Source: Agapanthus africanus
Taxonomy: Eukaryota; Streptophyta; Magnoliopsida; Asparagales; Amaryllidaceae
NCBI GenBank assembly: GCA_030015575.1
Contig: CM057340.1
Coordinates: 750,827,632 to 750,891,631, forward strand
DNA length: 64,000 nt
Direction of reading: 5' to 3'
How positions within the stretch are numbered: the stretch's first letter is position 1; each line of letters opens with the position of its first letter. Positions 19,872 to 32,829 of the stretch are shown in pieces. The position numbers and the translations under genes were made by a program. The notes under the pieces were generated by a model that saw only the letters and a list, made by a program, of their open reading frames with translations, was not told where the DNA came from and searched no databases.

Positions 19872-22800
19872 ATGGCTTCAAACTGCACTACTTGCAACTG
19901 CAACTCTCGCTCCGTCCTTGCGGGAGGAGTGACATATGGGCCCCAAGCGGCCTCCCTTTTCAAGATGCCAGTGAAGCAGGTAACTCAAGCCACCACTGGA
20001 CTATTTTTCGGGACCATGCTCCCACCGATGAGCTTCAGCGCCCCAATGACGTCGCAAGAGGCTCCAAAGAAGTCGGTCTTTGATCGACTTACCACTGCCG
20101 CGGCCCCTCTCGACGGGTCGCCCAACTTTAATACTTCAGTTTTCAACAAACTGGGACAGAACGTCTACAAGCCCGCGATACCCGAAGCTGCCATCCTAAA
20201 GTGGATAGCCATCCCTGCTCAAGCGGACGAAATCATTGGGAAGGCTCCTCCTTCCAAGAAGTCAGTTTTTATAAGGCTGGCCATTCAGGTTGCTGCTCCA
20301 GGCGAGGTCCTCAAACTGCTTCCCCTGCCCAGAGGTCTGTCTTTGACAAATTAGACATTGCTTCTCAACAGGTGCCAGTCTTCGACAGGCTAGCACCAAT
20401 GACAGTCTCTCCTCAAAGCAGGGGGCATGACGAAGTCACCCTTATAGCTGAAACAACTCCATCCGCACGACACGCTCGACGTCGCCACTGGCGCCGAGTC
20501 AGGAAGGCTGGGGGCAACTCCCCCTCTGGGATAACTCTGCCAGCTCCAACGGTGGGGATCGATACTGCTGTTCCAACCGAGAACAGCTTTGAATTGCTTA
20601 ACAAGGTGCGCAGGAACTCTCCTACTGCAGTGCTGAAGAAATCTCCTCCACCCATGGATAATGCCCCAAAGGTGGAGCTGGAGCAGCCCCCTCAACGGCT
20701 GTCCTCTAAAATTTACAAGTTCTGGCGTCAAGTCTAGGACTCCGTAATGGATCAAGACTATCTCCGCCGACAGAAAAAGATGAAGGTTCAGCAGGAGAAG
20801 GACTACTCTGTCAAGCCACCAAAAGCGACAACTACTTGGGTACCCACTACAACAGCCCCCTAAACTTCAACCGCTCAAAAAAGAAGGAGGTCGGAGAAGA
20901 CCCCTGTGTCTTTGGTAGATCGCAAAGACACTGAAGCTAAACGCCCCAAGTCTGGGGGTATAGTGGTGCATACTGTTTATATGGCATCCGGGAAAGAGGA
21001 CAGCCGCACTGCGACGGGTCACCGACCACTCACCCGATCCGTGACGAAAGCCCAAGAACAGCAGCAGAAGCTTCAGGAAATGATGACTGCAAAGGCCGCA
21101 CTTACCGGGCCAAAAGAAAGCTTGGAGGCATCATCAGAACAGCGGCACGAACAAGAAACTGACGCTGACTACCTACGTAGAGTCCTCGAAAAGAAGGACA
21201 AAGAAGCCGCAGAGCAAGCGGCCAACATAAAACAAATGGCGCTCCTCTTCCAAGACATGATAGGGATGATGTTACAGCCGGACCCTCCAGCTGATGACCT
21301 TCCAATCATTGTTGAAAACGATAAATGGGAGACATCTAATCCTCCTCCGGCTCTTTCAGCAGCCAAGGAAGAAACCATTTCCAAGGCCACACTGGATGAC
21401 TATATAGCTCAGCAAATACGAGCTCATCAGGCGAATGAGGCGGCTGGGCAAATTGCTAGAACCGGATGACCTTATCCGAGGTGGTATGACCAAATCAGTT
21501 ACCCGCCGGGATATACGATCCCTAAGTTTCACGTATATAAAGGGACAGGGAATCCCCATCAGCATGTCGCTCAATTCAGGGCTTTATGCGGCAACACGGG
21601 AGGCGACGACAAACTGTTGCTTCGCTAATTCGTTGGCAGCTTAACAGAAACAGCCTTTGAATGGTATTCGGAGCTACCTAACGACTCTGTTAAAACATTT
21701 GCGGAGATGGAGTTACTGTTTACATAAAGATTCGCGAGTGCTAGTGGACGCACCCCGATAACAGCGCTGATTAACGCCAGGATAAGGCCCGGCGAAACGT
21801 GGGTCCAATACGCTACACGATGGTGGAACCTATGGTCGAAATGCGAACAACGCATAGAAGAAGCACCTGCGGTAGGTATGTTCGTGGGCACTCTTGATCC
21901 GCAAGCGACCATCTCGCAATTCATGATGTTCTTCAGGCCGACCACATTCCAGGCCTTGATCGACAAATTAGCCCAAATGGACCAGATGGGCCATGGACCG
22001 TTTCCTCCAAAACCGGACTCTCGAAATGAAAAGGGGAAAGGTAAAGCGATCGTCGTCGCCAATACTCAACAACAGTCGAGCCACTTAAAGCCGGTTGTTC
22101 GCCAAAACAATGTGCGACCACGCCTATCCCTCGAGGAGAGACTGGGACGTCCTTATTCATTTCCTCAGAATAAAACAAGGAAACTGTTCGAACTGGCAGT
22201 GGGCAATAGACTCATTAATCTGCCGAGTCCAAAACGTCCGTTGCAACCAGGCGATGTCAACGATCCCAATTATTGCCCTTACCAACAAACGGTAAGTTGT
22301 CACGTGATTTCCCACTCATTTACCGACGATAAAAAAACTCCTTGCACTGAGAAACTTGGGGCAGAGCCTGAGCCGCAATTCGTGGGGCCGTCAGACGAAA
22401 TGATCGACACTTTTCTAGATGAGATTCGTCTAAAAAGTAAAGCTGATCAGGAGCGCGAGATGGCCATATTTGAAAATGCCAAACGCCGGTGACTGAACAA
22501 AAGGGTCGAAACACTCCCACCACATCAAAGTACATCCGCCGCAAATGAAAGCAGGATCAAGACAAGGAAACGATTCGCCAAAGCCATATCAATGGGGATG
22601 AGGCCGCCCTCTTTCAGAGAAAATTCTCCTGGTGGTATACATCTTGATGAAGCGGACGTGCATCCTAACTTCTACTTATATCATCAGAAGATCGCACATC
22701 CTACTGAGGACAGCAACTCCTTTAAGTGTTGGTGGCAAGGGTATGTCGCTCACAGATAACACTTCAATAGGACAAAGCGTGAAGCTCGTAGACAGTAGAA

Positions 22801-23466
22801 AAATGTGACAGATGAGCGTAAAAGAATTGCCGACAATTGTCATAGGGTTGATCCCGAGGGACCGCGAGTTCTCACATTCGGGAGCAATTCCGACGAAAAA
22901 GTAGCCCTCGGCCCTCTTTTCAAGGAGTCCATCTCTAAAACGAAAGAGTTGAGGAGTTGCGAGAACATTCAGCCGTGCAATCGCACACTATCCGGAAAGA
23001 ATCTCGGACCCGCAAACAAGGGATCGAACAAAAAGGATAAAGGGAAGGAAAAAACGGCCTTCGTCGCCAACGCTCAACAACAATCGAGTGGCCCTAGACC
23101 GGTTGTTCGCCAAAGCAACAAGCGGCAACCCCTCAATAAAAAGTTGAAACGTCCTTACTCATTTCCCCGGGATGAAACAAGGAGGCTTTTCGAACTAGCA
23201 ATGCGCGACGGCTTATCACTCTACCGGAGCCGAAATGCCAGCTACAACTGAATGATGTCAACAATTCTAATTACTGTCCTTACCACCAAGTATTGGGCCA
23301 TCCGATCGAAAATTGCTACGTCTTCAAAAACTGGGTTGAAGACCAATACCAACAGGGCAAGTTCGCGCTGCCCGAAAACTGGAAGGTGAGCCCGCCACAA
23401 CCACACGCTCCGAGAAAGATGGATATACTGGGAGTATCATGCTCATTCATAGGGAAAGCCCCCTAG
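19872..23466 (+). pseudogene. Family B Gag, full length but broken
   Basis: The start ATG at 19872 (MASNC) is also the start in elements C and G. The N-terminal third is Pro/Ser-rich with five copies of a short motif of the form SVFxRL (near 20079, 20138, 20262, 20336 and 20378). A frameshift falls near 20310. Then come a basic segment, an acidic coiled-coil-like stretch (about 21040-21240) and the capsid-like Gag core (about 21470-21960, with FEWYSELP). Stops interrupt at about 20735, 20861, 21467, 21624, 21725 and 22490; those at 21467 and 22490 replace CGA of sister copies by TGA, a CpG transition. About 160 bp holding the first zinc-knuckle module is deleted at about 22295. The last knuckle (NYCPYHQ..HPIENC) is near 23272. 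No protein can come from this copy. Confidence 0.85.
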
Positions 23467-23985
23467 ACCGAAAAGTCAGTAAACTAGAGATTCGCCTCAA
23501 ATACGGCGACGGCGGACCACTACGTCCTAAAACTGGATGATAGACCGAAACGTCGTTAAACTAACAATGGACCGCTATGTCCTAAAACTGGATAATAGAC
23601 CGAAATGTCGTTAAACTAATAACGGACCGTAATGTTCTAAAACTTGCAAACGACCGAAACGTCTTTAAACTACTACCGCAGCATCCTCAGGCTGGCGTGG
23701 TAAAAAAAAAGAATAAAAAACGGTATGTCCATAAGCAAAATGGGCACGGATGAAAACCCGAAAGGGCTCCGTGAGTAAAAACAGCAGGGCTACCGACAAG
23801 TCTTGTGAAAACCCGAAAGGGCGCAAGCTCGTTTAAAAAAAAGAGAATGAAAAGAGGGGAAAAAAATAAAAGACGGTATGTCCAGAAGCAAAATGGGCAC
23901 GGATGAAAACTCGAAAGGGCTCCATGAGTAAAAACAGCAGGGTTACCGGCGAGTGTTTGTGAAAACCCGAAAGGGCGCAACCTCG
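23467..23985 (+). repeat. Post-Gag repeats of the complete B element
   Basis: Counterpart of 12019-12525: gaccgaaacgtcgttaaac units to about 23690, then the duplicated block with CCCGAAAGGG hairpins. No frame here matches protease or any other Pol domain; the gag-to-3'-region junction is the same as in the truncated copy. Confidence 0.7.
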
Positions 23986-23997
23986 TTAAAAGACACT

Positions 23998-24558
23998 TAC
24001 AGGGTCCTCTCGACCTTGTAAGGAGAAACCACCTGCGTGAGATCCTTACGACTCACAGGGAAGCAACACACTTAGGGATCCTCACGATTCCTAAGGAGAA
24101 ATTACACTTGCGAGATCCTCACGACTCGTAAGGAGAACTCTCTTATGGGACCCTCACGGCTCATAAGATTGGAAAAGTCTTAAGTTACGGAGACCTGAAC
24201 CTGTTCTTAAGCAACCCCACAACCTTCGATATAGCCCTACAAGTGGCTCAGTACTGACCCTTGTATACAATCCACGGGCACGAATAAACATCTCCCTAAC
24301 CAAGTCCCACCCGTGACTGGGGATATGTCCATACGGTGAACAACCCTTATAAGTCCTCTCGACTTGTAAGGAGAAAACCCTTCTGTAAGATCCTTACGAC
24401 TTACAGGGGAACATACACTTAGGAATCCTCACGATTTCTAAGGAGAAAACACACCTACGAGATCCTCACGACTCGTAGGGAGAAATACCTTTGTGAGACC
24501 CTTACGGCTCATGAAGTCAAAAGCCTTAGTCGACAGGATCCTAACCCTGTTGACTAAG
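23998..24558 (+). repeat. Six-hairpin cassettes 1 and 2 (complete B element)
   Basis: Cassette 1 at 23998-24214 and cassette 2 at 24346-24558. Relative to the truncated copy, cassette 2 H1 now pairs at a position that was mismatched (CTTATAAGTC / GACTTGTAAG), and H6 reads CTTAGTCGACAGG, turning a T-G into a C-G pair. The recurrent GTATACAATCCACGGG motif lies between them near 24262. Confidence 0.8.
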
Positions 24559-24563
24559 ACACC

Positions 24564-25025
24564 TTTGTTCAATATCGACAGAGGCAAATGATGATTCGCT
24601 CCTGGCAATATCCCAGTTGTAGCAATGCTGATGCCTAAACCAGTATCAAATTCCAAGTCCTTTTACGGCAAATGATGATTCGCTCCTGGCAATATTCCAG
24701 TCGCAGCGATGCTGATGCCAAGATTGGTATCAGATCCCAAATCCCCTACTCGCGAGAAGAAATCAGCGAGCCAAAAAAAATGCATATGAAATAGCCGAAA
24801 TGATGGGGCAACTTGCAACAAAATCAGCAAGTAAAAATATATACATACAAAAACAGCCGAATTGATTGGGCAACTCGCAATAAAAAGCAGCGAGTAAAAA
24901 GAAAAATAGCCGAAATGATTGTGCACCGCGAAAAATAGCCGAAATGATTGGGCAATCGCGACCTCCGCGATATAAAAGCTGAAATGATAGAGCATCGCGG
25001 AAATAAAAAAAATTCTGAAAGAATG
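24564..25025 (+). repeat. GCCGAAATGATTGGGCA box array (complete B element)
   Basis: Counterpart of 13100-13560, with the same boxes and variable arms (ACTTGC/GCAAGT, CTCGC/GCGAG, TCGCG-based). Confidence 0.65.
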
Positions 25026-25109
25026 AAACTTTTTACCCTACAGGTAAGATCACATCGATCCCTGTATACAATCCAGGGGCACAAACAAAGAGAGAACCAT
25101 ACCTTCCTG

Positions 25110-27085
25110 ACAGGCTCCAACAGAATGCTAAGCCAAATCTCGACGGTTCATAGACAACCTAGAGACAACCTCGACATTTGTCGCAATATTGCAGACACAA
25201 TGCCAACAAATGAAGTAAAGGAAGATCCCTAGCTTCAGGGTCTCGACGTCAACATCGGCAACTTAGAGATCACCAACGGCGTTTCTCCTCATTCCAACCA
25301 GATGCAGACATGACGTCAACAATCGACCTCAGAGTCGCAACGAAACGGAGCCACGGCATAGTCCCTAGTTCCAAATCTCAATGGCCACATCTACAGCGTG
25401 GAGACCAACAACGGTGGGCCTCCTCATTCCAGCCTGACACAGAGGTTACACCATCAAACGGAGCGACGGCAAAACCTTAGCTTCACCTCAGCATTCGTCT
25501 CGATACTGCAGACGCAATGTCAACAACGGCGTTCCTTCGCAGTCCAGCAGGATGTAGATGCAACGTCAACAAGAGACCCCATGGTCGAAACAATGCGGAG
25601 TGACGGCAAAATCCCAACTCCACCTCAGCATTCGTCTCGTTACAGCAGACGCAATGTCAACAATGGCGTTCCTTCGCAGTTCAGCAGGATGTAGATGCAA
25701 TGTCAACAAAAAAACCCATGGTCAGTAAAGTGGAGTGACAGCAAAATCCCAGCTCCACCTCAGCATTCGTCTCGATACAGCAGACGCAATGTCAACTACA
25801 GCATCCTTCCTCCAACGGGACCCGGACACGCCAAAGCAAACGAAGCAAAGGCCAAATTCCTAGCTTTAAAGTCTTGACGGTAACTCACATAAAACCTGAA
25901 AGACCATCGGAGATCATCTCGCACCAGCACGGAGTGGTCACCATCTCGACGTTCGTCTCAATACAACAGATGAGATGTCACGACAGCGTTCCTCGTCCAA
26001 CAGGATTCGGACGTGACAAAGCAAACGAAGCGAAGGCCAAATTCCTATGTTCAGAGTCTTGACGGCAAGTCATATAAAGAATGAAAGACAATCGGAGATC
26101 GTCTCGATACAGCAGATGAAATGTCACCCCAGCGTTCTTCCCCCAGCAAGATTCGGACGCGCCAAAGAAAATGAAGCAAAAGGCCAAATTCCTAGCTTCA
26201 GTGTCTTGACGGCAAGTCATATAAAGCCTGAAAGACAATCGGAGATCATCTCGCAGCAGCGCGGAGTGGTCACCACTTCGACGATCGTCTCGATACAGCG
26301 GATAAAATGTCACCCCAGCATTCTTCCCCCAGTAGGATTCTGACGCGCCAAAGCAAATGAAGCAAAAGGCCAAATTCCTAGCTTCAGGGTCTTGACGGCA
26401 AGTCATATAAAACCTGAAAGACAATCGGAGATCATCTCGCACCAGCGCGGAGTGGTCACCACCTCGACGATCGTCTCGATACAGCAGATGAAATGTCACC
26501 CCAGCATTCTTCCCCCAGCAGGATTCGGACGCGCCAAAGCAAACGAAGCGAAGGACAAATTCCTAGCTTCAACGTCTTGACGGTAAGTCATATAAAACCG
26601 GAAAGACCATCGGAGATCATCTCGCACCACCGCGGAGTGGTCACCACCTCGACGTTCGTCTCAATACAACAGACGAGATGTCACGACAGCGTTCCTCCAC
26701 CAACAGGATTCGGACATGACAAAGCAAATGAAGCAAAAGGCCAAATTCCTAGCTTCAGGGTCTTAACAGCAAGTCATATAAAGCCTGAAAGACAATTGGA
26801 GATCATCTCGCCATAGTGCAGAGCGGTCACCACCTCGACGTTCGTCTCGACACAGCAGACGCAACATCACCAAAAGGAGTCACGGCAAAATCCCTGGTTC
26901 CAAACCTCGACTGTTCACCAGCAACTTAGAGACAACCGCGACATTCGTCTCGATACAGCAGACGTGATGCCAGCAAATGAAGCAAATGCCAAATTCCTAG
27001 CTTCAGGGTCTTAACGGCAAGTCATATAAATACTGAAAGACTATCGGAGATCATCCCACACCAGCGCGGAGTGGTTATGACTCAT
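25110..27085 (+). repeat. Tandem repeats of about 185 bp (complete B element)
   Basis: Counterpart of 13650-15620 with the same number and order of units, including the shortened one. The array was therefore already formed before the two B copies separated, and has not expanded since. The following 27086-27596 is the counterpart of 15621-16132 and holds no gene. Confidence 0.8.
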
Positions 27086-27596
27086 CGGGGCTCTCCAAAA
27101 TGAGCCTAACCTCAAGTAAAAAGCGGCATGGCAAATTCCTAACGCTTGCTCTTCCGATGGTCAAACTGCCAAGGAGGATTGCTTGAAGACGTCTTGTCCA
27201 GCCTCCGAAGGGATCAGAGACACGGCAGTCGCAGGGCTACTCGAACAGCATGATTGCCTATCGAGGAATATATCAGCTGATGCGACGATACGACGGCCAA
27301 AACCCTAAGTACCACAGACCCTAACGGATTTCTATCATAAAGAGCAGAGGTTAACTGTGACGTTAGGATATTCTTGCGAGAAATGCTCGATTCGTCTCGA
27401 CTCCTGAGGAAATTGATTTCTTCGCAAGAATTGCTCGATTCGTCTCGACTTGTGAGGAAAAGCCTTAGGCAGTAGGGATTAAGAAACCTGTTTCCTAAGC
27501 ACTGAGACCCTGCAAGTCGGCTCAAAACGGTCTCTTGCATACTATCCACGGGTCTCACTCTCCAAAGTCGAATCTCGACATGGAGGGAAACAACCG

Positions 27597-27812
27597 CTTA
27601 CGGGTCCTCTCGACTCGTAAGAAGGTAAATTCTCTTATAAGATCCTTACGACTTATAAGAGAAAACACACTTAGGAGTTCTCACGACCCCTAAGGATAAA
27701 ATACACCTACGAGATCCTCTCAATCCGTAGGGAGAAAAGTCTTTGTAAGACCCTCACGGCTCATAAAGTTGAAAAGTCTTAGGCTACAAGGACCCTAAAC
27801 TTGTCTCCTAAG
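27597..27812 (+). repeat. Six-hairpin cassette 3 (complete B element)
   Basis: Counterpart of 16133-16349. H1 now reads CTTACGGGTC / GACTCGTAAG instead of CTTATGGGTC / GACTCATAAG: a T-A pair replaced by C-G on both arms between two otherwise near-identical copies. Confidence 0.8.
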
Positions 27813-27893
27813 CCCTCAATTCCATGGCTATGCATTACTCTGCACTACTTCACCTACGTATATACTTACATGGGCAAAGTAGTGGGGGGCATT

Positions 27894-30800
27894 TGTCCCC
27901 GCCAAAAATTTCTGCGCAAAGAGTCCAAGGTATCAAATGGCAGCGATACGCTTTAGGAAATGCGAACTAGTATCTTCCAGCCTGTATTTTGATAAACTCC
28001 CAAAGGAGGAACTATTAAATTCTGATGGTATTGGAAGCATCTCGAAAAACCCTTCGATTTGATATTTTATGGTCTTCATAATTCATCAGGGATCAAAAGT
28101 TATGAGCAAATATGTTATGCACTGTTCCCTGATTAAAAATCAGGAATTACCTCAATGAGGTGTCACGTGCTCACACGTGACCAATGGTCACGTGTTGATA
28201 CGTGATAGTGAAAACGGAAATAAAAAACAAATGGCTAAAGGAAATACCTCAATGGGGTATCACGTGCTCACACGTGACCAATGGTCACGTGTTGACACGT
28301 GATGTTTGAAACTGAAGCATAAACAAGCGGTTGTTAAAGGACTCAATTGGGGGTCACGTGCTCACACGTGACCAAGGGTCATGTTCCAGCACGTGACAGG
28401 CTTTGAAAGCCTTACAGTTTAATAGAATTAAAATTCTAAATTTCTCTAAAATCTTTCGAAATAGAATTAAAATTCTAAATTTCTCTAAATCTTTCCAAAT
28501 GGAAAAGGATTATGGGGACCGTTGGATTAAAAATCCAATGGTGATTAAAGATCACCAATTTATGGAAAGATTTGATACAAGGAAAGATTTCCCTAAAATT
28601 TCACCAGAAATAACAAACAGAATATCTTTGGATTTAAAATCCAACGGTGAATAAAATTCACTGAATGATCTAAAGGATCATATTAAATATGAAAACAAAT
28701 CAAATCTTTCCAATGAAAGATTCACAAAACAAATTGATTCTTTTCTTTCTCCTATAAATAGGAGCCAAGAAAAGAAGAGGAGCGACCCTTTTTGGAGAGA
28801 AAAACAGAGGGAGGAGAATTTAATTCTCAAGAGCGAAGAAAAGAAAGGAGAATTTAATTCTCAACAAAGAAAACCCTAGGTGAGAAAAGAAAAGGAATCA
28901 AAACTTCAAACAGAGAATTTAATTCTCAAAATCCAAGAGTTTAACTCTTATACAAAAAAGAACTTAGTTCTTCTTCTGGTTGAAGATCTGCAGAAGCACA
29001 TTTCCCCATAAGTTGAGAATTTAATTCTCATCGGGTTGAGATCCTGCCATGCAGATCCTAAACTTAGAAGGGGAATTGAGTTTTGAGAATTTAATTCTCC
29101 TAAAACAAAACTAGGGTTTAACCCTAATCAAGGATTTAATTCTTTTACATATCTGGGAATTTAATTCCTTTAAAAAGAAATTAGGGTTTTACCCTAAATA
29201 AGAATTTAATTCTTTCACAATAGGAATTTAATTCCTCCAAAACAAAATTAGGGTTTAACTCTACAGAGAATTTAATTCTTAAAAAAAAGACTTGAAAGAT
29301 CTTCATGCATGCAAAAGACCAAGGTCACGTGTCCCCACGTGACCCCTGAAGAGATCCCCAGAAATAAGGAGAGAAGCTTTGAGGCAATGCCTCACGTGCT
29401 CCCACGTGACCTACAAAACACAGAAAGAAAAAGCAAAGGAAATATGAGCTTTGGGCGCTCTCACGTGTCCCCACGTAACCCTTAGCGAGTGCTTTAATAG
29501 TCAGTGCATAAATCTCCATCACGTGTCAACACGTGATGCTCAAAAGATGAAAAAGTGTTTAACACTTAATTACAGAACGAAGAAAAGGGATCTGGTCCCA
29601 CTTTTGGGCGCTCTCACGTGTCCACACGTGACCCCTCTTTCTTTATTGTTTAACACTAATTTAGGGATTATATTTCCAGTGTTTAACACTGATTGTTTCT
29701 AGTGTTTAACACTAAATTGAAGATTATATTTCCAGTGTTTAACACTGATTGTCTTTTAGTGTTTAACATTAATTTGAGAGTTCTACCTCCAGTGTTTAAC
29801 ACTGTTGTTCTCTAGTGTTTAACACTACTTTTAGCCAAATTGGCTAATTTCCCAGAGGCAAAAGTCCTTCCTCCAAATGAATCTCAAAATTGAGGAAATT
29901 AAAAACAAAATGTTGTCAGAGCCCCCAAACCTCTGTTTAGCACTGCTGTATGATGAGGGGCTGAACCCAGACAAATGTCTAATGGCCTAAAGGGCCAATA
30001 TTTCAAACATAATTGGACTTAGCCCAAACTGTCCATAAGTCCTCAAATCTTCTTGAACTGAGCACATCTGCTCTTTCAACCAACTCATTGGTTCAAGGGT
30101 ACATCTCTGAACTCCTCTGATATTTGTCGTTGTAATCCTTCAACGTCTTCAGAGAGGTGATGGGTCCCGACAACCATACATTCAATGGACCACCACATCC
30201 CTAAACTGGAACTTAGACCACCACGTCCCTAAATTGGAACATGGACCACCATGTCCTTAAACTGGCAATGGACCACCATGTCCCTAAACTGGCGATGGAC
30301 CACCATGTCCCTAAACCGGAACAATAGAGCCCAAATGCTCTTTTGTCGGATCTAAACGATCCTGTTAAGTTGATCTTAGTCTCAAATTAGACTAACGTAT
30401 CCTTAACAAACGTTTAAGTTGATCTTAGCCTCAAATATGGCTAACGTGTCCTTAAACCAAAATCTTCAAACAGACTTTAGTCCCAAATTGGACTATAGAT
30501 CCCCCAATCAACTTTGGTTCAAGGGTACATCTCTGAACTCCTCTGACATCTGTCGTTGTAATCCTTCAACGTCGTCAGAGAGATGATGGGTCCCGACGGC
30601 CATACATCCGATGGACCACTATGTCCCTAAACTGGAACAATAGAGCCCAAATGCTCTTTTGTCGGATCTAAACGATCCAGTTAAGTTGATCTTAGTCTCA
30701 AATTGGACTAACGTATCCTTAACAAACGTTTAAGTTGATTTTAGCCTCAAATATGGCTAACGTATCCTTAAACCAAAACCCCAAAACCAAATCTAAGAAA

Positions 30801-31186
30801 GTACGGATTTGGACTAATCCACGTCCTACGGGCGACGACATAAATTAGTCTCCGTATACAATCCACGGGCAACCACAAACAAAACAAACACCCACGACAC
30901 GAAGTAAAATTCTGGAGAAGGAGAAAGTTGTTACCGCGATGCGGTAGCGTAATTAACTGCAGGGGCTTGCGCCTGCAGGGAAGAGTGTCCCCACAATCAA
31001 AAATCTCTCAAGCGAGGGGGAATCTGACGAAGTCTGCTACATCGGCCGCATCCGTCTAAACCTCCGATACACGGTGTCATAAATCAACTTGGCATCTTCA
31101 GAGAGGTGGACGGATAAAACCAAATAGCATCTGCCCCGAATCTTAGGCAAGACGTCCATGTCATGGCCACCGTTCGGAGGGGAACA
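27894..31186 (+). repeat. Family B LTR (3' LTR of the complete element)
   Basis: Starts TGTCCCC directly after the purine tract at 27875-27893 and ends GGGGAACA. It is 3293 bp, as is the 5' LTR, with the same dyad-rich content; TATA box at 28753-28760. It ends inside the LTR of C, whose remainder starts at 31187 with actta, the candidate target duplication. Confidence 0.85.
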
Positions 31187-31436
31187 ACTTAGTGATAATG
31201 TAATTAACTGCAAAGACTTATGCCTGCAGGAAAAAGCGTCCCCACAATCAAAAACCCCTCACATATGAGGAGGAATCTGATAAGTCTACTAAAATGGCCG
31301 CGTCTATCCAAACCTCCAATAGACGGTGCCATAAATCAATTTGGTATTTTTGGAGATGTGGATGGATATGTTCTATATAGCATCTGCTCCCAAATTCAGG
31401 CAAGACATTCGTCTTTCCAATTTTCGGCGGTAAACA
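31187..31436 (+). repeat. End of 5' LTR of element C
   Basis: About 250 bp clearly related to the last 250 bp of the B LTR (gtaattaactgca, cgtccccacaatcaaaaa, tagcatctg blocks) but diverged, ending GGCGGTAAACA. The rest of this LTR lies left of the B insertion, outside the window. A decayed primer site (TAGCACATCCGATGGGACC) follows at 31442-31460. Confidence 0.75.
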
Positions 31437-31586
31437 GATTCTAGCACATCCGATGGGACCATTTTCTCTTTCCACTCCACACTTCGTGTGTCATATTTCG
31501 CGAACCAATCGCGGTATATTATGTTTATGTTGCCTTTAGATGTTTGGGATACTAAACTTGGTGTTCTCCTCCCTATGTAGATCTCG

Positions 31587-32829
31587 ATGGCATCCTCCAG
31601 CAAAATATGCAACTGTAACACTAACACTACTCCATCTAAGGTGGTCTTCTCTAAAGGGGTCATGGCTTCATTACTCTGTATCCTGACCACCCAAATCATA
31701 CAGGATCTCAATGGGCTTCAATTCGGAATAATGCTCCCCCAGCCCACCATCGGTGCCTCAATGCCGAATGGTGAAGCTTAGAAGGAGTCAGTCTTCAACA
31801 GGCTGACGACCGCCTCCACAGACCCTTTCAAGAAGCGTGCCAATTCTGAAAGTTTGGTTTTCAAGAGTCTGAGCACAAGCTCCGAAGGCCCTCCCTAGAA
31901 GCCGATGATTCCGAAGAAATCAGTCTTCAAGTGGATGAGCTTTGCTACTTCGGACGCTCCATCCGTCCCAGCCATTCCTAGAAAGACTGTCATTAAGAGG
32001 TCGACACCTGCAACCCCTACTACTCCTGAGGCGCCAAAGGACGCTTCACCTCCAAGGTCTTATATCTTCCACAGACTGGTATTTTCTACTCTACCCAGAC
32101 AATCAACCTTCAAGCGATTGTCACCTGCCGAAGGACAAGACCAATGCAGGGGCAGATACAGGGGGCTCCTAAGACCGAAGAGGCTACTATCTCTCTAAAT
32201 GATCGACGTCGATACTGGCGCCGAATAAGGCAGGCTGGGGGAAATTTTCCATTTGGACTAACTCCGCCAGTTCCAATGATCCAGGCTGTTGTTCCAATTG
32301 GGAACAACTTTGAGGCATTGAAAATAGTGAAGCGCAACTCTCCGACTGCCATATTAAAGAAAACACCACCTCCTACTGAGAGGTATGATGAGCGAAGAGT
32401 GGTTCGATCGGTGAAATGATTTTTCTCGACCATCCATAAGGTCTGGAAAGAAGTACAGGGGTCAGTAATCAACAAGGATTACTCTGTACAACCTAAGAAG
32501 CTAAAGAGCCATGATAAACGCTCTTCCCATAAACCCAAGGAGGCTCCCGCTATGATGGTTCCTCCGAAACCGGTTTCTCACAAAAGAGAGAGGCCGGAGA
32601 AGATTCAAAGACCCAAGGAAAACTCTGAAGGTCAACACTCCAAACTCCCCAAGTCTGGGGGCATGGTAGTTCATACCGTTTATATGGTGAAATTGAAAGT
32701 AAAACTTCCATCACTCACATACCAATCACACAGTCTGTAACAAAAGATCCCCAGAAGCTGCAAGAGTTGATGGCTCAGGCGGCAGAAATTATGAGTCCTC
32801 CATCCGGTGCAAATCTGGACGGCACTTCC
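31587..32829 (+). pseudogene. Element C Gag, N-terminal half, broken
   Basis: The start ATG (MASSSKICNC) matches the B Gag start in position after the primer site. Several SVFxRL-like motifs follow (KESVFNRL, KKSVFKWM, QSTFKRL), with stops near 31779 and 31895, a frameshift near 32150, then a basic RRRYWRRIRQAGGNFPFG segment matching B. The frame breaks off at 32829, where copia-2 is inserted; the same Gag resumes at 42392. Confidence 0.8.

Larger units (their letters stand above)
16430..31186 (+). mobile_element. Family B: complete non-autonomous Tat-type gypsy element, no pol
   Basis: Two LTRs of exactly 3293 bp flank an 8171-bp internal region with primer site, broken gag and a long 3' region. 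Nothing resembling protease, RT, RNase H or integrase is present. The sequence directly after gag matches (in reverse) the sequence directly after the integrase stop in H, so the whole of pol is missing between gag end and integrase end. Such large retrotransposon derivatives depend on enzymes from a partner. Low divergence between the LTRs suggests fairly recent movement. The right end (31186) lies inside the LTR of the older element C. Confidence 0.85.

Noticed and set aside
22285-22310. GGTAAGT at the deletion point in B Gag, suggesting loss of an intron
   Set aside because: The donor-like bases remain in both copies, and the missing stretch encodes a zinc-knuckle module, so it is an ordinary deletion, possibly at a short repeated GT.
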